A DNA stretch of 39,789 bases. Source: Streptosporangiales bacterium. GTDB taxonomy: Bacteria > Actinomycetota > Actinomycetes > Streptosporangiales > WHST01. Within the stretch, counting starts at the first letter, position 1; each line of letters begins with the position of its first letter. Where the stretch lies: positions 1 to 39,789 of the forward strand of contig WHTA01000053.1 in the NCBI GenBank assembly GCA_009379825.1, written 5' to 3'. Below the pieces are notes generated by a model. That model did not search any database. It saw nothing but the letters and a program-made list of their open reading frames with translations, and was not told the DNA's origin. Made by a program: the position numbers and the translations under genes. This document shows, one piece after another, positions 15,935 through 24,581 of this stretch.

Positions 15935-17436
15935 ATGATTCTGTTCGAGACCGATAAGAAGCCGCTGACCTACTTCCTCGACCAGATCGAGAACCGCGAT
16001 CTCGCTCTCCCGGACTTCCAGCGCAGTTTCGTCTGGGATCCGGGTGCCACCCGTGAGCTAGTGGTCTCCATCATCCGGGGCTTCCCGGCGGGCGCCCTGC
16101 TACTGATGCAAGGGGGCGCGCAGGTCTTCGCGCCGCGTGCGGTTGAGGAGGCACCTGAACTGAACGGGCCGCCGTCGTACCTCGTACTGGACGGCCAGCA
16201 GCGCATGAGTTCGCTTTACCAGGCGTTCTCCGGCAAGGGCAGCCATCGAGCGGGCCAAACGGTGAAAAGAACTGTCGAGCCAGGCGCGCGATCTCATGCT
16301 GCCCCTATCGAGCCTGCGATTGTTTGGCGACTGGCGCGACGAGGTTCTCGAGGAACGTGAGGTATTGACAGCGAGGTCAAGAAGCTCCGCAAGACCCTCA
16401 ATGAGGCATTCGCGCATGATGTGCAGCTGCGACAGATGTAGAAGGCCGCTCGCGAGACCCATCCGGTTCTGGCCGACTTCGACATCGACCCCTACTACAT
16501 CCTCCAAGTCGTTGCAGTCCGTGTGAAGGGTACGCCGAAGCGGTCATCTGTGCTCAATCTTGAGATCGACGAGATCACGGCCAACTGGGACGCGGCGGTC
16601 ACTGGCATGGCCGAGGGGCTTCGGCTGCTTCAAGACGAGTGCGGCGTTCTGACGCTCAAGTGGCTCGGCTGTACCACGATGCTCCTCACGTTGGCAGCGG
16701 TGCGGGACCGGGTGTCGAGAGCTGCTGGACCAGCGATCGGGCACCGTCGCGCGAAGCTGAAGCGCTGGTTCTGGTGCTCGGCGTTCGCCGGTGCCTACGA
16801 GAACGCGCCGAACACCGTCACAGAGCAGGACGTCGTCGCATTGCGGCGATGGTTAGACGGTGGTGAGGCTCCCGCTGTCGTAGCGGACTTCTCGTTCGAA
16901 GCTCGCTGGTGGCGAGGGGTTTCGTACCGCAACCGCGCTCTTTATCGGTCTACGATCGCGCTCACCATGCGTGGGACTCCGCTGGACTTCCACCAGGGGA
17001 GGAAGCTGACCAAGGCAGTCATCGACGGCGACAGTGTCGACGACCATCACATCTTCCCGCGAGGGTTTCTGGAGGACTCACGGCAGGCTGGACCGGTCGA
17101 CAGTGTCTTGAACCACACACTGATTGACAAGATCACCAACATTCGGATCGGCAAGAAGGCACCCAGTGTCTATATTCAGGATATGGCGACGGAGCTCGGT
17201 GAGAAGCTGGTGATGGAGATCCTGGAGAGCCATGGCTTGCCGGGCGACGTCAACGGCTCGCTGCGTAGCAACGACTTCGCAGCCTTCTCACCTGGCGGCT
17301 CACGCACCTAGCCGCACAGCTGGAAGCGGTGACGGGCGGCATGATCTCGCGCGACTCCGTCGTGGAACCTAGGCAAGCGGAGGACACTGCGGAGCAACGG
17401 TTTGCCGAGCTTGAGGGAAGTCACCCGGCGGACTAG
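15935..17436 (+). pseudogene. DUF262/DUF1524 protein (GmrSD-like), multiply broken
   Basis: GmrSD-type proteins are type IV restriction nucleases or related phage-defence NTPases. The DUF262 part is intact at first: FLDQIENRDLALPDFQRSFV and the signature LVLDGQQRMSSLYQ. After about 16255 the frame is lost; LPLSSLRLFGDWRDEVLEE appears in another frame, then EVKKLRKTLNEAFAHDVQLR with an in-frame TAG at 16439. The frame recovers (LADFDIDPYYILQVV) and carries the DUF1524 HNH-like DHHIFPRGF and NHTLIDKITNIRIG. A last frameshift near 17285 leads to LTWRLTHLAAQLEAVTG and the true end at 17436. At least four lesions make it non-functional. Confidence 0.85.
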
Positions 17437-17513
17437 GCAGCACGACCGCCCTCTTCGGGTAGATGCACGTGTTCACATCGGCGCTGGCACTGGCTCGCAA
17501 TCCGCTAGCTGCT

Positions 17514-17865
17514 TTACTCGGCCGCTGGAAGCAACTCGCTCGGGCGGCCGTGCCAGCTCACTGGGAGGTCGCCCCGAGCCTTGTTGCCGCTACGAACACA
17601 CGGGATCGTTCGCGGGCTCGTTCTTGCGTACAGGGAACGATTCCGTCGCTGAGGCCGGCGATGATGATCCGTTGGTACTCCAGCCCTTTGAACCGGTGCA
17701 TTGTGCCGACATGGACACCGTCAGCGCGGGCGAGTCCGTCGGCTCCGACCTCGGCTGCCTTGATCCCCTGGTCGAGCAGTTGCTGGACGATCTCGGTGAC
17801 CGTCTCCCTAGGTCGGAACCGCGACCGCAGTGGTACCGGATTCGCCGGCATGTCGACAAGCTAGC
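17514..17865 (-). pseudogene. UvrD/Rep-like helicase C-terminal remnant
   Basis: The minus strand encodes the last conserved motifs of a superfamily I helicase: VHVGTMHRFKGLEYQRIIIA (motif V region) and ERSRVFVAATR (motif VI). A one-base shift near 17580 restores the normal C-terminus DLPVSWHGRPSELLPAAE ending at TAA 17514. Everything upstream of about 17865, including Walker A, is missing; the break falls only about 30 bp from the tRNA-Arg fragment. The remnant therefore probably marks where an insertion or recombination cut the gene. Confidence 0.75.
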
Positions 17866-17896
17866 CGATCTGATGGTTTCCCCTGGTCAAACTGGG

Positions 17897-17938
17897 TGCC
17901 CCCGGCAGGAATCGAACCTGCGACACACGGTTTAGGAA
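17897..17938 (-). repeat. 3' half of tRNA-Arg(CCT), probable attachment-site scar
   Basis: Minus strand reads anticodon loop TTCCTAA, a GTGTGTC variable region, the T arm GCAGG-TTCGATT-CCTGC and the acceptor strand CGGGGGC-A. This matches the 3' half of actinobacterial tRNA-Arg(CCT). The 5' half is absent: no GCCCCCG acceptor strand or D arm lies at the right distance. Integrases often cross over in the anticodon loop and leave exactly such a 3' fragment at one end of the element. No integrase lies in this window, and an intact copy of the tRNA is not seen. Confidence 0.7.
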
Positions 17939-18101
17939 GAACCTGGACCACTCGGTCTGGGTCATCTACCTGCGACAACGCCCTCATCTCGAGCCTCGGA
18001 ACCCACTCTAGCCACAGGGCTGGACGGCATTTCGCGCCACGTTTGATGCCACGGCTCGAGCAACTTGGCGCGTTGGTTCGACGTTGGCTCGGACCAGTTC
18101 C

Positions 18102-18341
18102 TCAGGGGTGGTTCGGACTCGGAGCTGGACCAAGACATTCGACTCGGTAGCGCAAACCTGACACGTCGTTGTCTTCTGCAGGGACGTGACTGGGGTAGAC
18201 ATCCACGATGATCGTTCCATCGTCGTAGGTGTCCACATAGGACTGCCAGGTGAAATCTTCCTGGATCACGCCATCTTCGGCGCTGAACGCCAGTCTGGCT
18301 ACGTCTACGGGGTCGGTGATGTCTGGACGATCCATGGTCAT
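18102..18341 (-). CDS. Small hypothetical protein
   Basis: A 79-residue acidic product (DPVDVARLAFSAEDGVIQED, GTIIVDVYPSHVPAEDN) with a plausible beta-rich composition, starting at ATG 18341 with weak GGA upstream. No family recognised. It lies just inside the probable element border marked by the tRNA fragment, and its codon use is less GC-biased than that of the main operons. It may be a genuine small accessory gene. Confidence 0.4.
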   Translation of the reverse strand: MTMDRPDITDPVDVARLAFSAEDGVIQEDFTWQSYVDTYDDGTIIVDVYPSHVPAEDNDVSGLRYRVECLGPAPSPNHP

Positions 18342-18547
18342 GCGTCCAACATACGGTCTACTGACATGGTCGAGGCGGACTTTGCGACATCTGTATGCAG
18401 CTCGACGTCACCGGCGTCGACTCAATCCTGTGCTACGCAAATGTGCTCGGAACGCAGCCGTCCTCGCTGTCCGTTGGCCCACCCCGCCCACCGCCGCCGG
18501 GTAGCGACCGGACGATTCACTCCCATCCGGAGGGGTAGTGGTCCGGA

Positions 18548-18985
18548 ATGACGTCGATCGGCTACACCCTGATGACCGAGCCGGCGCCTCTTGTGCGTCT
18601 AGTCGACCACGCCGAGCACGCCGGGTTCGACTTCGCGGTGATGAGTGACCACCACTCTCCCTGGCTCGAGAGCGAGGGCCACTCGCTCAACGCCTGGCCC
18701 GTCAGCTGTCCGATCATGCGATACCACCCTGCCGTGGTCGCACAACGAGCCGCGCCGGTCGATCTGCCCGAGGGTGGGTTTTCCCTTGGCCCAGTACGTG
18801 CGCCCGGAGGGTGCGGCTGCGGCAATCCCGTGCGGCCCCGACGTCGAGCCCTATGCCAGCGCCGTACAACGGTTCGTCGACGCCGGATACACCCACATCG
18901 CGCTCGTCCAGGTCCGGGGGAGACAGCCAGCCTGCCCTCCTGGGCCGGGCGAAGCAGGAGCTACTCCCCCGAGCGCGTTCCCTTT
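18548..18985 (+). pseudogene. Collapsed F420-dependent LLM-class oxidoreductase
   Basis: The N-terminus matches F420-dependent luciferase-like (G6PDH-related) oxidoreductases: TSIGYTLMTEPAPL, VDHAEHAGFDFAVMSDHHSP, WLESEGHS. Then segments are missing: the frame jumps to CPIMRYHPAVVAQRAA and, after a further deletion and frameshift near 18790, to the C-terminal block PDVEPYASAVQRFVDAGYTH and IALVQV. A complete protein is about 320 residues; fewer than half remain in about 440 bp. It is a deletion-riddled pseudogene and points to an F420-using actinobacterium. Confidence 0.8.
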
Positions 18986-19004
18986 GACCCAGGAGGTGGC
19001 GACG

Positions 19005-19337
19005 ATGGAAGACGCATCCGCACTCGTTCCCGGCTACGACTCGCTCCCCCTGAGTGAGCTCCAGCACCGGGTCAGGTCGCTGGACGAGACCGAGCTTCGC
19101 ACGCTGGTCGAGTACGAACAGACCCACGCGAACCGTACCGGTGTCCTCGAGCTGTTGACCGCACGGATGGACGAGCTCACTCGTGGCGCGGAGCCTTCCG
19201 GCGGTAGCCAGCAGAGCACGTCCGAACCCTCGGCGACCAGCAAGGGGTCCCCGGTTCGACCGGACACCGGCGCCGACCTGCATACTCCGCAACGGCACGG
19301 CAAACCTGACCAGACCCCGCGTAGAGGCAGGCCGTAA
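19005..19337 (+). CDS. DUF8129-like small protein
   Basis: A 110-residue protein. The N-terminal half, PGYDSLPLSELQHRVRSLDE then TELRTLVEYEQTHANRTGVL, resembles the short helical module (DUF8129-type) found in many actinobacterial proteins with the pattern LPGYD-L-x-QL. The C-terminal half is a disordered Ser/Pro/Thr/Gly-rich tail. A strong AGGAGG precedes the ATG at 19005. Function is not known; related modules occur in lipid-droplet-associated and stress proteins. It survives between two pseudogenes. Confidence 0.65.
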   Translation: MEDASALVPGYDSLPLSELQHRVRSLDETELRTLVEYEQTHANRTGVLELLTARMDELTRGAEPSGGSQQSTSEPSATSKGSPVRPDTGADLHTPQRHGKPDQTPRRGRP

Positions 19338-19494
19338 TCCTCCCTGGGCCGGGAGACGCGTCCCGGGTCGAAGCGAGGCTCGTACACGTGGCGTGGCTCT
19401 TCGAGGAGTTGACCGCCAGGTTGTCCGGTTAACGCGGTCCACCGCGGGTAGCTAGAGGCGCTACGTCACAGCAACGAGGAGGAGGCGAGCAGCT

Positions 19495-19734
19495 ATGGCG
19501 ACATGCAGCGTATGCGGGAACGACTACGACAAGGCGTTCACCGTCCAGATGTGGGACGGAACCAGCCGGACCTACGACAGCGTCGAGTGCGCGGCGCACG
19601 TACTAGCGCCGAGGTGCGGGCACTGTGAGTGCCAGATCCTCGGACACGGCGTGGAGGTACACGGTCAGGTCTACTGCTGTCGACACTGTGCCGACGCGAT
19701 GGTTGGCAGCTCGCCGATCACCGACAGAGCGTGA
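19495..19734 (+). CDS. Cys-rich zinc-binding protein, prokaryotic metallothionein-like
   Basis: A 79-residue protein with Cys pairs C4/C7 (CSVC), C32, C41/C44/C46 (CGHCEC) and C61/C62/C65 (CCRHC), plus His in GHGVEVHG. This pattern matches the small actinobacterial 'MATCxVCGNDYDKAF' family that is often annotated as prokaryotic metallothionein or a zinc-ribbon protein. It probably binds zinc; a DNA- or protein-binding zinc ribbon is the alternative. An AGGAGGAGG stretch lies upstream of ATG 19495. Confidence 0.75.
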   Translation: MATCSVCGNDYDKAFTVQMWDGTSRTYDSVECAAHVLAPRCGHCECQILGHGVEVHGQVYCCRHCADAMVGSSPITDRA

Positions 19735-19774
19735 CGCCGGCGCCTGTGGCATCGTCTCCGGGTCGCCTGCGGTG

Positions 19775-21270
19775 CTATTCGACGTCTATCGTGATGGTTA
19801 CGCAGCTCTGCTGCAGGACGGCTGGACCCGCTAGCGCGAAGCCGGTGGGTAGGGGATCGCGCACGTAGACGCGGGCGTCGGTCCAACCGGTGCCGAGCTC
19901 GTACACTCGCGCTTCGTCGAAGTGTTCGGGGTCCAGCGCGGGTAGGTACTCGGCTACCACCTGTTCGAGAGCGTCCGCATCGAGTTCGCCGCTGGGACAG
20001 GGGACGAGCACCTCGTATGTCTGGCCGCGGTACCGCATGTCGCACCAGCGTTCGAAGACGACGTCCGCCCGACAGCAGACCGAGCGCACACAACGTTCCC
20101 GGGTGTGGGGGCACGACGACCGTGCGGATTCCGAGGCTGTGGGCGAGCTCGCGCGCGTGCAGGGCACCGGCACCGCCGAAGGCGGCGAGCGCGAAGTCAC
20201 GTGGGTCATCGCCGCGTTCCCGCAGCGCCACACGGATCGCGCCGTCCATCGACGCGTCGACGACGGTCAACACACCTGCCGCTGCATCGTCGGTTGCGAG
20301 GCCGAGCGGCTTAGCCAACCGGTCGGCAATCGCCTTCTCCGCGAGGTCGGCACGCAGGTCGAGTCGCCCGGCCAGGCTGTGTGGGCGACAACCGGCCGAG
20401 GGCTACGTGCGCGTCGGTGACGGTGGGTTCCTCGCCACCCTGCCCGTACGCCGCAGGGCCCGGCTCGGACCCTGCACTGTGCGGGCCGACCCGCAGTGCA
20501 CCGCCTTCAACATAGGCGACCGAGGCGCCGCCAGCGCCGATCGCGTCGACCTTCGATGCTAGGCAGGCGGACTGGGAGGTCGCCGATCGACAGCTCGGTC
20601 GCGACGCGCGGCGCGAAGTCCGTGACCAACGAGATGTCGGCGCTGGTACCTCCGATGTCGAGACCGATGAGGTTCGGCAGCTCGAACGCACGTGCGAGCC
20701 GCTCGAGCGCGACGACGCCGGCCACGGGCACCGACAGGGCGAGCGTGACCGGTCGCAGCCTGGCGAGCGCAGGTGTCTGCATCCCGCCATTCGACTGACT
20801 GACGAACACGTCGTAGGTAGCGGTCGATGAGCGGCATCAGGGCAGCGTTGAGGGTCGTCGTCGCGGACCGCTCGTACTCTCTGACCTCGCGCATCAGCGA
20901 TGCGGACGTGCATACGCGCGACAGCGCCAACTTTTGCCGAACGCAGTCGCGCGAGCAATTCGTCGATCACCCCAGTATCGAGCGCATCGACCAGGTTCGT
21001 CCGATCTCCAGGACGTCGCCGAACCCCTCTGTCGCAACGACCGCTGTGGGTGCGAGCCCGCGCTCGATGATGGCGTCGGTTGCAAGTGTCGTGCCGTGGA
21101 GCACGAGCCGGATCCTTGCCGGGGAGATGCCGCGAAGCACCGCAGCAGCGGGATCGCTGCGCGACGACGAGATCATCGAGCAGTGGGCATCGGGGTGTCG
21201 AGGTCGACGGCGACGATGTCGGTGAACGTGCCGCCGATGCCCACACCCACGCACCAACCGCTGCTTATCG
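19775..21270 (-). pseudogene. Hydantoinase/oxoprolinase subunit A, multiply frameshifted
   Basis: Homologous blocks of HyuA appear in order in different minus-strand frames: [19 protein letters not shown] (nucleotide-binding loop), [20 protein letters not shown] with [76 protein letters not shown] with [35 protein letters not shown], and the C-terminal MRYRGQTYEVLVPCPSG ending at 19775. At least five frame changes are needed. It is a dead copy of the same family as the intact gene at 24578, in opposite orientation. Confidence 0.85.
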
Positions 21271-21320
21271 CTTCGCCTCCACCAGGTCCAGTCCGTAGTC
21301 GTCGGCCGATCGCCCCCGTG

Positions 21321-21850
21321 TCACGCCAGCCGCAGGTCGGCGGCGGCGATGACCGGATCACGTAGTCGCGGATCCCCTAACCCACCGCCGCCCTGAGCTC
21401 GCACGGTCGGCACATCACCGGCCCGCGGGCGCAGCACGACGACCTTGCCGGCTATACGAACGAGGTCTTCTCCCGGTCGTTCAAGCAGCAACTCACCCGG
21501 TGCGCCCTCGCCGCCACCGAGCAGTCCAGGCACGGCGAACTGCATCCGGTCGAACTGCGCCGAGAACTCACAGTCGGCGAGAACGACAAGGCGTCGCTCC
21601 AGCCCGGGGCCGCCCTGGAAGAGGCGATCGGGTCCATCCTGTCCCGGTCTGCCGCCCCAGCCGCCCACACCGATCTCGAACAGGACGCGGGCAGCGCCCG
21701 CCCCATTCCGACGACTGAGGATGGTGACGTTGGAGTTCCCGTAATGGTGTGCGACGACCGACCCACAACCGGTGCAGGGTGCCTGGGGTTCAGCACGCAA
21801 CCCTCGGGCGCGATGACTTCGATCGGTTCGTAATTGCCGCAGATCGGACT
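21321..21850 (-). pseudogene. Hydantoinase/oxoprolinase subunit B, C-terminal remnant
   Basis: Minus-strand frames contain YEPIEVIAPEGCVLNPRHPA and PVVGRSS, then after an indel HYGNSNVTILSRRNGAGAAR, VLFEIGVGGWGGRPGQDG, and finally VPTVRAQGGGGLGDPRLRDP to a stop at 21321. These are the last third of HyuB (N-methylhydantoinase B / oxoprolinase beta). The first two thirds are missing upstream of about 21850, where a PucR-like fragment abuts. With the dead hyuA it forms a degraded hyuBA pair. Confidence 0.8.
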
Positions 21851-22372
21851 GCGGGTCACGCCCAGCTGCTGAACGACTTGCTCACCGGCGAGCACCCGGC
21901 TGGGGAGGCCGGCGCACTCGCAGTTCGACTCCGTCTGGACGAAGGTGCTGCGCACCGCATCATCACGGTGACGCCGACCCGTGGATCCACCCCTGACACC
22001 GCAGCACGACGTCGCACCCAAGCCGTAACGGCTGCGATGCGCCGCTTCAGCGACATCAGGGGGTGGAAGATACTGGCAGATACCGCCGAACCCAACGATG
22101 TCCAGATCGGGATCAGCCGCACCTGCACGCCTGCCTCCGACTACCGGCGACGGTACCGTGAGCTGAGGAAGTGTCTGGACCTCGCCAACCGCGCCAACCC
22201 GGCCGTCCGTACGGTGGTCGCCGAACAGTGGCATGTCCACACCATGCTGATGCATACCGCCGACGATGACGACGTCAGGGACCGCGCTCACCAACTACTC
22301 GACCTCGTACTCGCCGAGGGTGACGACCGCCTGCTGATCTCGCGAGCGACTCACCGGACTCGACCTCCGTGA
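21850..22372 (+). pseudogene. PucR/CdaR-type regulator, internal fragment
   Basis: On the plus strand, HAQLLNDLLTGEHPAGEAGA with LAVRLRLDEGAAHRIITVTP, then VQIGISRTCTPASDYRRRYR, ELRKCLDLANRANPAVRTVV and DRAHQLLDLVLAEGDDRLL, follow the order of the GGDEF-like middle domain of PucR/CdaR regulators. The N-terminal domain is missing (the frame begins in hyuB debris) and the C-terminal HTH is absent after 22372. PucR proteins often control purine or hydantoin catabolism, so it may have been the regulator of the dead hyu locus. The assignment rests on pattern only. Confidence 0.45.
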
Positions 22373-22395
22373 CCTGCAAAACCTGGTAGAGCTAC

Positions 22396-22421
22396 AGCTC
22401 GCCCCGATTCACCGGCGAGCT
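22396..22421 (-). terminator. Hairpin downstream of iclR-type gene
   Basis: Perfect 8-bp arms AGCTCGCC / GGCGAGCT with a 10-nt loop, 16 bp past the stop of the IclR gene on the minus strand. Only a short TTTT follows about 13 nt later, so termination strength is uncertain. Confidence 0.4.
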
Positions 22422-22436
22422 TCGTCGGGACTCGCC

Positions 22437-23204
22437 CTAGTCGCTTTGACTGAGCTGCGGTTGCGCCGAGACCGCGCGCGAGATGCTCCGCGCTGTCGCG
22501 ACCAACGCTGGAAGCACGGATTGCACGACGGGTTCGTCGAGTCCGTAGGTGATCGAGAGCGCGGCTATGACGTTGTCCGCACGATCCCGGATCGCTGTCG
22601 CCACGCCGCCTCCGAGCGGATTGATGGTCCCGTCCGCGACCGCGTACCGCCGTGCTCGCACCTCCGCAAGGATGGTGCGTAGCTCTGCCGATGACGTCAC
22701 CGTTCGGTCGGTGTAGCGTCGCAACGGACGGGCCAGGATCGACTCCTGGAACTCGGGATCCGAGTAGGCCAGCATCAACAGCCCGGGCGATGTCGCGTGT
22801 ATCGGAAGCCGGCCGCCGATCTGACTGATGTTCGGCACCTCGTTGTGGGAAGCCAACCGTTCGAGGACGAGCACCTCACCGGCGGCCAGGATGGACAGCG
22901 AGGTGTGCTGCCTGACAGCGACCTGCAGGTCCTCCATGAACGGCATCGCGACCTCGCGCAGCCGTAGGACGTGCGAAGACCGCACACCGATCTCCCACAG
23001 GCTGGTGCCGATCCGGTAGACCTTCTGCTCGTTTCGCTCCAGGAGCCCTAGATCGACGAGCTCCCTCGTGATCCGGTACGCGGTAGGTAGTGGTAGGTCC
23101 GCGGCCCAAGCGATCTCCGTGAGGCTCATCTCGACACGGGCCGGGTCGAAGAGTTTCAGTATTCGGAAGGCCCGGTGCAGGACCGAGTTGCCCTTGCCAG
23201 TCAC
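22437..23204 (-). CDS. IclR family transcriptional regulator
   Basis: A 255-residue regulator: N-terminal winged helix (VLHRAFRILKLFDPARVEMS, LTEIAWAADLPLPTAYRITR) and C-terminal GAF-like effector domain (SLSILAAGEVLVLERLAS, IHATSPGLLMLAYSD, GVATAIRDRADNVIAALSIT). GTG 23204 is chosen because GAGGAGG lies just upstream and the family HTH starts a few residues later; the ATG at 23231 has no ribosome site. It is divergent from the saccharopine-dehydrogenase-like/hyuAB operon and is its likely regulator. Confidence 0.88.
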   Translation of the reverse strand: MTGKGNSVLHRAFRILKLFDPARVEMSLTEIAWAADLPLPTAYRITRELVDLGLLERNEQKVYRIGTSLWEIGVRSSHVLRLREVAMPFMEDLQVAVRQHTSLSILAAGEVLVLERLASHNEVPNISQIGGRLPIHATSPGLLMLAYSDPEFQESILARPLRRYTDRTVTSSAELRTILAEVRARRYAVADGTINPLGGGVATAIRDRADNVIAALSITYGLDEPVVQSVLPALVATARSISRAVSAQPQLSQSD

Positions 23205-23333
23205 CCCGCCTCCTCGATCACAGCACGTCAATCACCAAACACCCATGGTCAGCTAGCCGCCAGACGCGTCATGGCGATCATCGCACCAGTCCGGGTCGGC
23301 GAGCCAGGGTTCGGCGGCGAACTCTGGCTCGGG

Positions 23334-23352
23334 ACTTTCGCTCAGAGAAAGT
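23334..23352. promoter_or_regulatory. Inverted repeat, candidate IclR operator
   Basis: ACTTTC-GCTCAGA-GAAAGT is a perfect 6-bp inverted repeat with 7-bp spacing in the 255-bp gap between the IclR gene and the divergent operon. A further GAAAGTC half-site lies at 23441-23447, close to the ATG of the first structural gene. Confidence 0.45.
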
Positions 23353-23459
23353 TGCGTTGATCGACCGCCGGTAGGTCCAGACACTCCTTTCTCAACGGAT
23401 ACGGCGCGAAACGTCGCCGCCTACAGGTCAGTCGCCAACGGAAAGTCGAATCGAATCGA

Positions 23460-24581
23460 ATGAGTAGCATCCTCGTTCTCGGTGGTACAGGCGAGATGGG
23501 GTCGGTAGCGGTCACCGACCTCGCGCAGCGCACCGACCACGACATCGCCATCGCGGATCCCCGGGTGGAGGACGCCAGAGCTCTGTTGCGGCGCCTCGGC
23601 CGACCCGAGCAGGTCTACCGGCTCGACGTTTCGGACGACACACGCCTGGTAGAGGTAATGGCCGGCCACGACCTCGTCCTCAACACGACCCTGATGCGCT
23701 ACACACTGGCAGTGACGGATGCCGCGATCGCCGCCCGAGTCCACCTGGTCGACCTGGGTTCGTACTACGACGACACACTGGCCCAGCTGGAACGCAATGC
23801 CGCAGCAGAGGAGGCCGGCTGCCGCATCGTCCCTGGTTGCGGCGTAGCGCCCGGCCTAACGAACGTCCTCGCCGCGCTCGGTGCCGGCGACCTTGATCAC
23901 GTGACCGGAGTGCGGATGTACTCGTACATCACGCACCCGATGTACACCTCCCCCGGGATCGTCGTCACGCGCTTCGACGCGAGCACAGGCCGCTCGGTGA
24001 TTCTTCGCGACGGTTCGCTGGTCGAACGACCGTCGTTCGGTGACCACGAGACGATCGAGTTCGCGGAACCCTATGGCGCGCAACAGGTACACCTTGTACC
24101 GCATCCCGAGGTGGTCACCCTGCCGCGCTACCTCGACGGGGTACGCGATGTCGTGTTCAAGGTCGGTTACCCTGCCGAGGAGAACAACCGCATCGCGACC
24201 CTGTTGTCGCTCGGCTTCGACAGCGACGAGCCCTTCGACGTGGACGGCCACTCCATCTCGCCGCGCCGCTTCGCAGCTGCCTATATCGGGCGCAGGGGAC
24301 TGGCACCCACCGAACGCAGCGCCAACGTGAAGAAGGTCCTCGTCGACGGCGTGGCGGGCGGACTGGACACCACGGTCCGCTACGACTTCGCCGTCGAGAA
24401 CAGTGGTCGTTCCGCCTCGGCGACCATCACAGGGACGGTCGCCGCCATCGCCGCGGACATGGTGACCGCGCCCAGCGCTCCGGGCGTCCGTGCACCGGAG
24501 TCCGCACTGGACCCCAACGACTTCCTTGACCGGCTGGCCGAGCGCGGTCTCGAGGTGTCGGCGTCGAAGGCCACCGAGTGA
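23460..24581 (+). CDS. Saccharopine dehydrogenase-like NAD(P) oxidoreductase
   Basis: A 373-residue protein with an N-terminal Rossmann domain (SILVLGGTGEMGSVAVTDLA, glycine motif GGTGEMG) and the conserved HLVDLGSYYDD and GCRIVPGCGVAPGLTNVLAA segments typical of the saccharopine dehydrogenase/homospermidine-synthase-like family. Such proteins reduce or oxidise amino-acid-like imines. ATG 23460 follows GGAAAG and a TCGAA triple repeat. Its stop overlaps the GTG of hyuA (GTGA). In this operon it may act on an amino-acid product released by ring opening. Confidence 0.85.
   Translation: MSSILVLGGTGEMGSVAVTDLAQRTDHDIAIADPRVEDARALLRRLGRPEQVYRLDVSDDTRLVEVMAGHDLVLNTTLMRYTLAVTDAAIAARVHLVDLGSYYDDTLAQLERNAAAEEAGCRIVPGCGVAPGLTNVLAALGAGDLDHVTGVRMYSYITHPMYTSPGIVVTRFDASTGRSVILRDGSLVERPSFGDHETIEFAEPYGAQQVHLVPHPEVVTLPRYLDGVRDVVFKVGYPAEENNRIATLLSLGFDSDEPFDVDGHSISPRRFAAAYIGRRGLAPTERSANVKKVLVDGVAGGLDTTVRYDFAVENSGRSASATITGTVAAIAADMVTAPSAPGVRAPESALDPNDFLDRLAERGLEVSASKATE

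Noticed and set aside
15675-15936. Small minus-strand frames of 60 codons in the gap after the alcohol dehydrogenase
   Set aside because: No ribosome site, motif or coupling to neighbours; most likely chance.
17890-17975. A complete tRNA gene on the minus strand
   Set aside because: Only the anticodon loop to the acceptor end fits; there is no GCCCCCG strand or proper D arm, and the anticodon stem is spoiled by extra bases.
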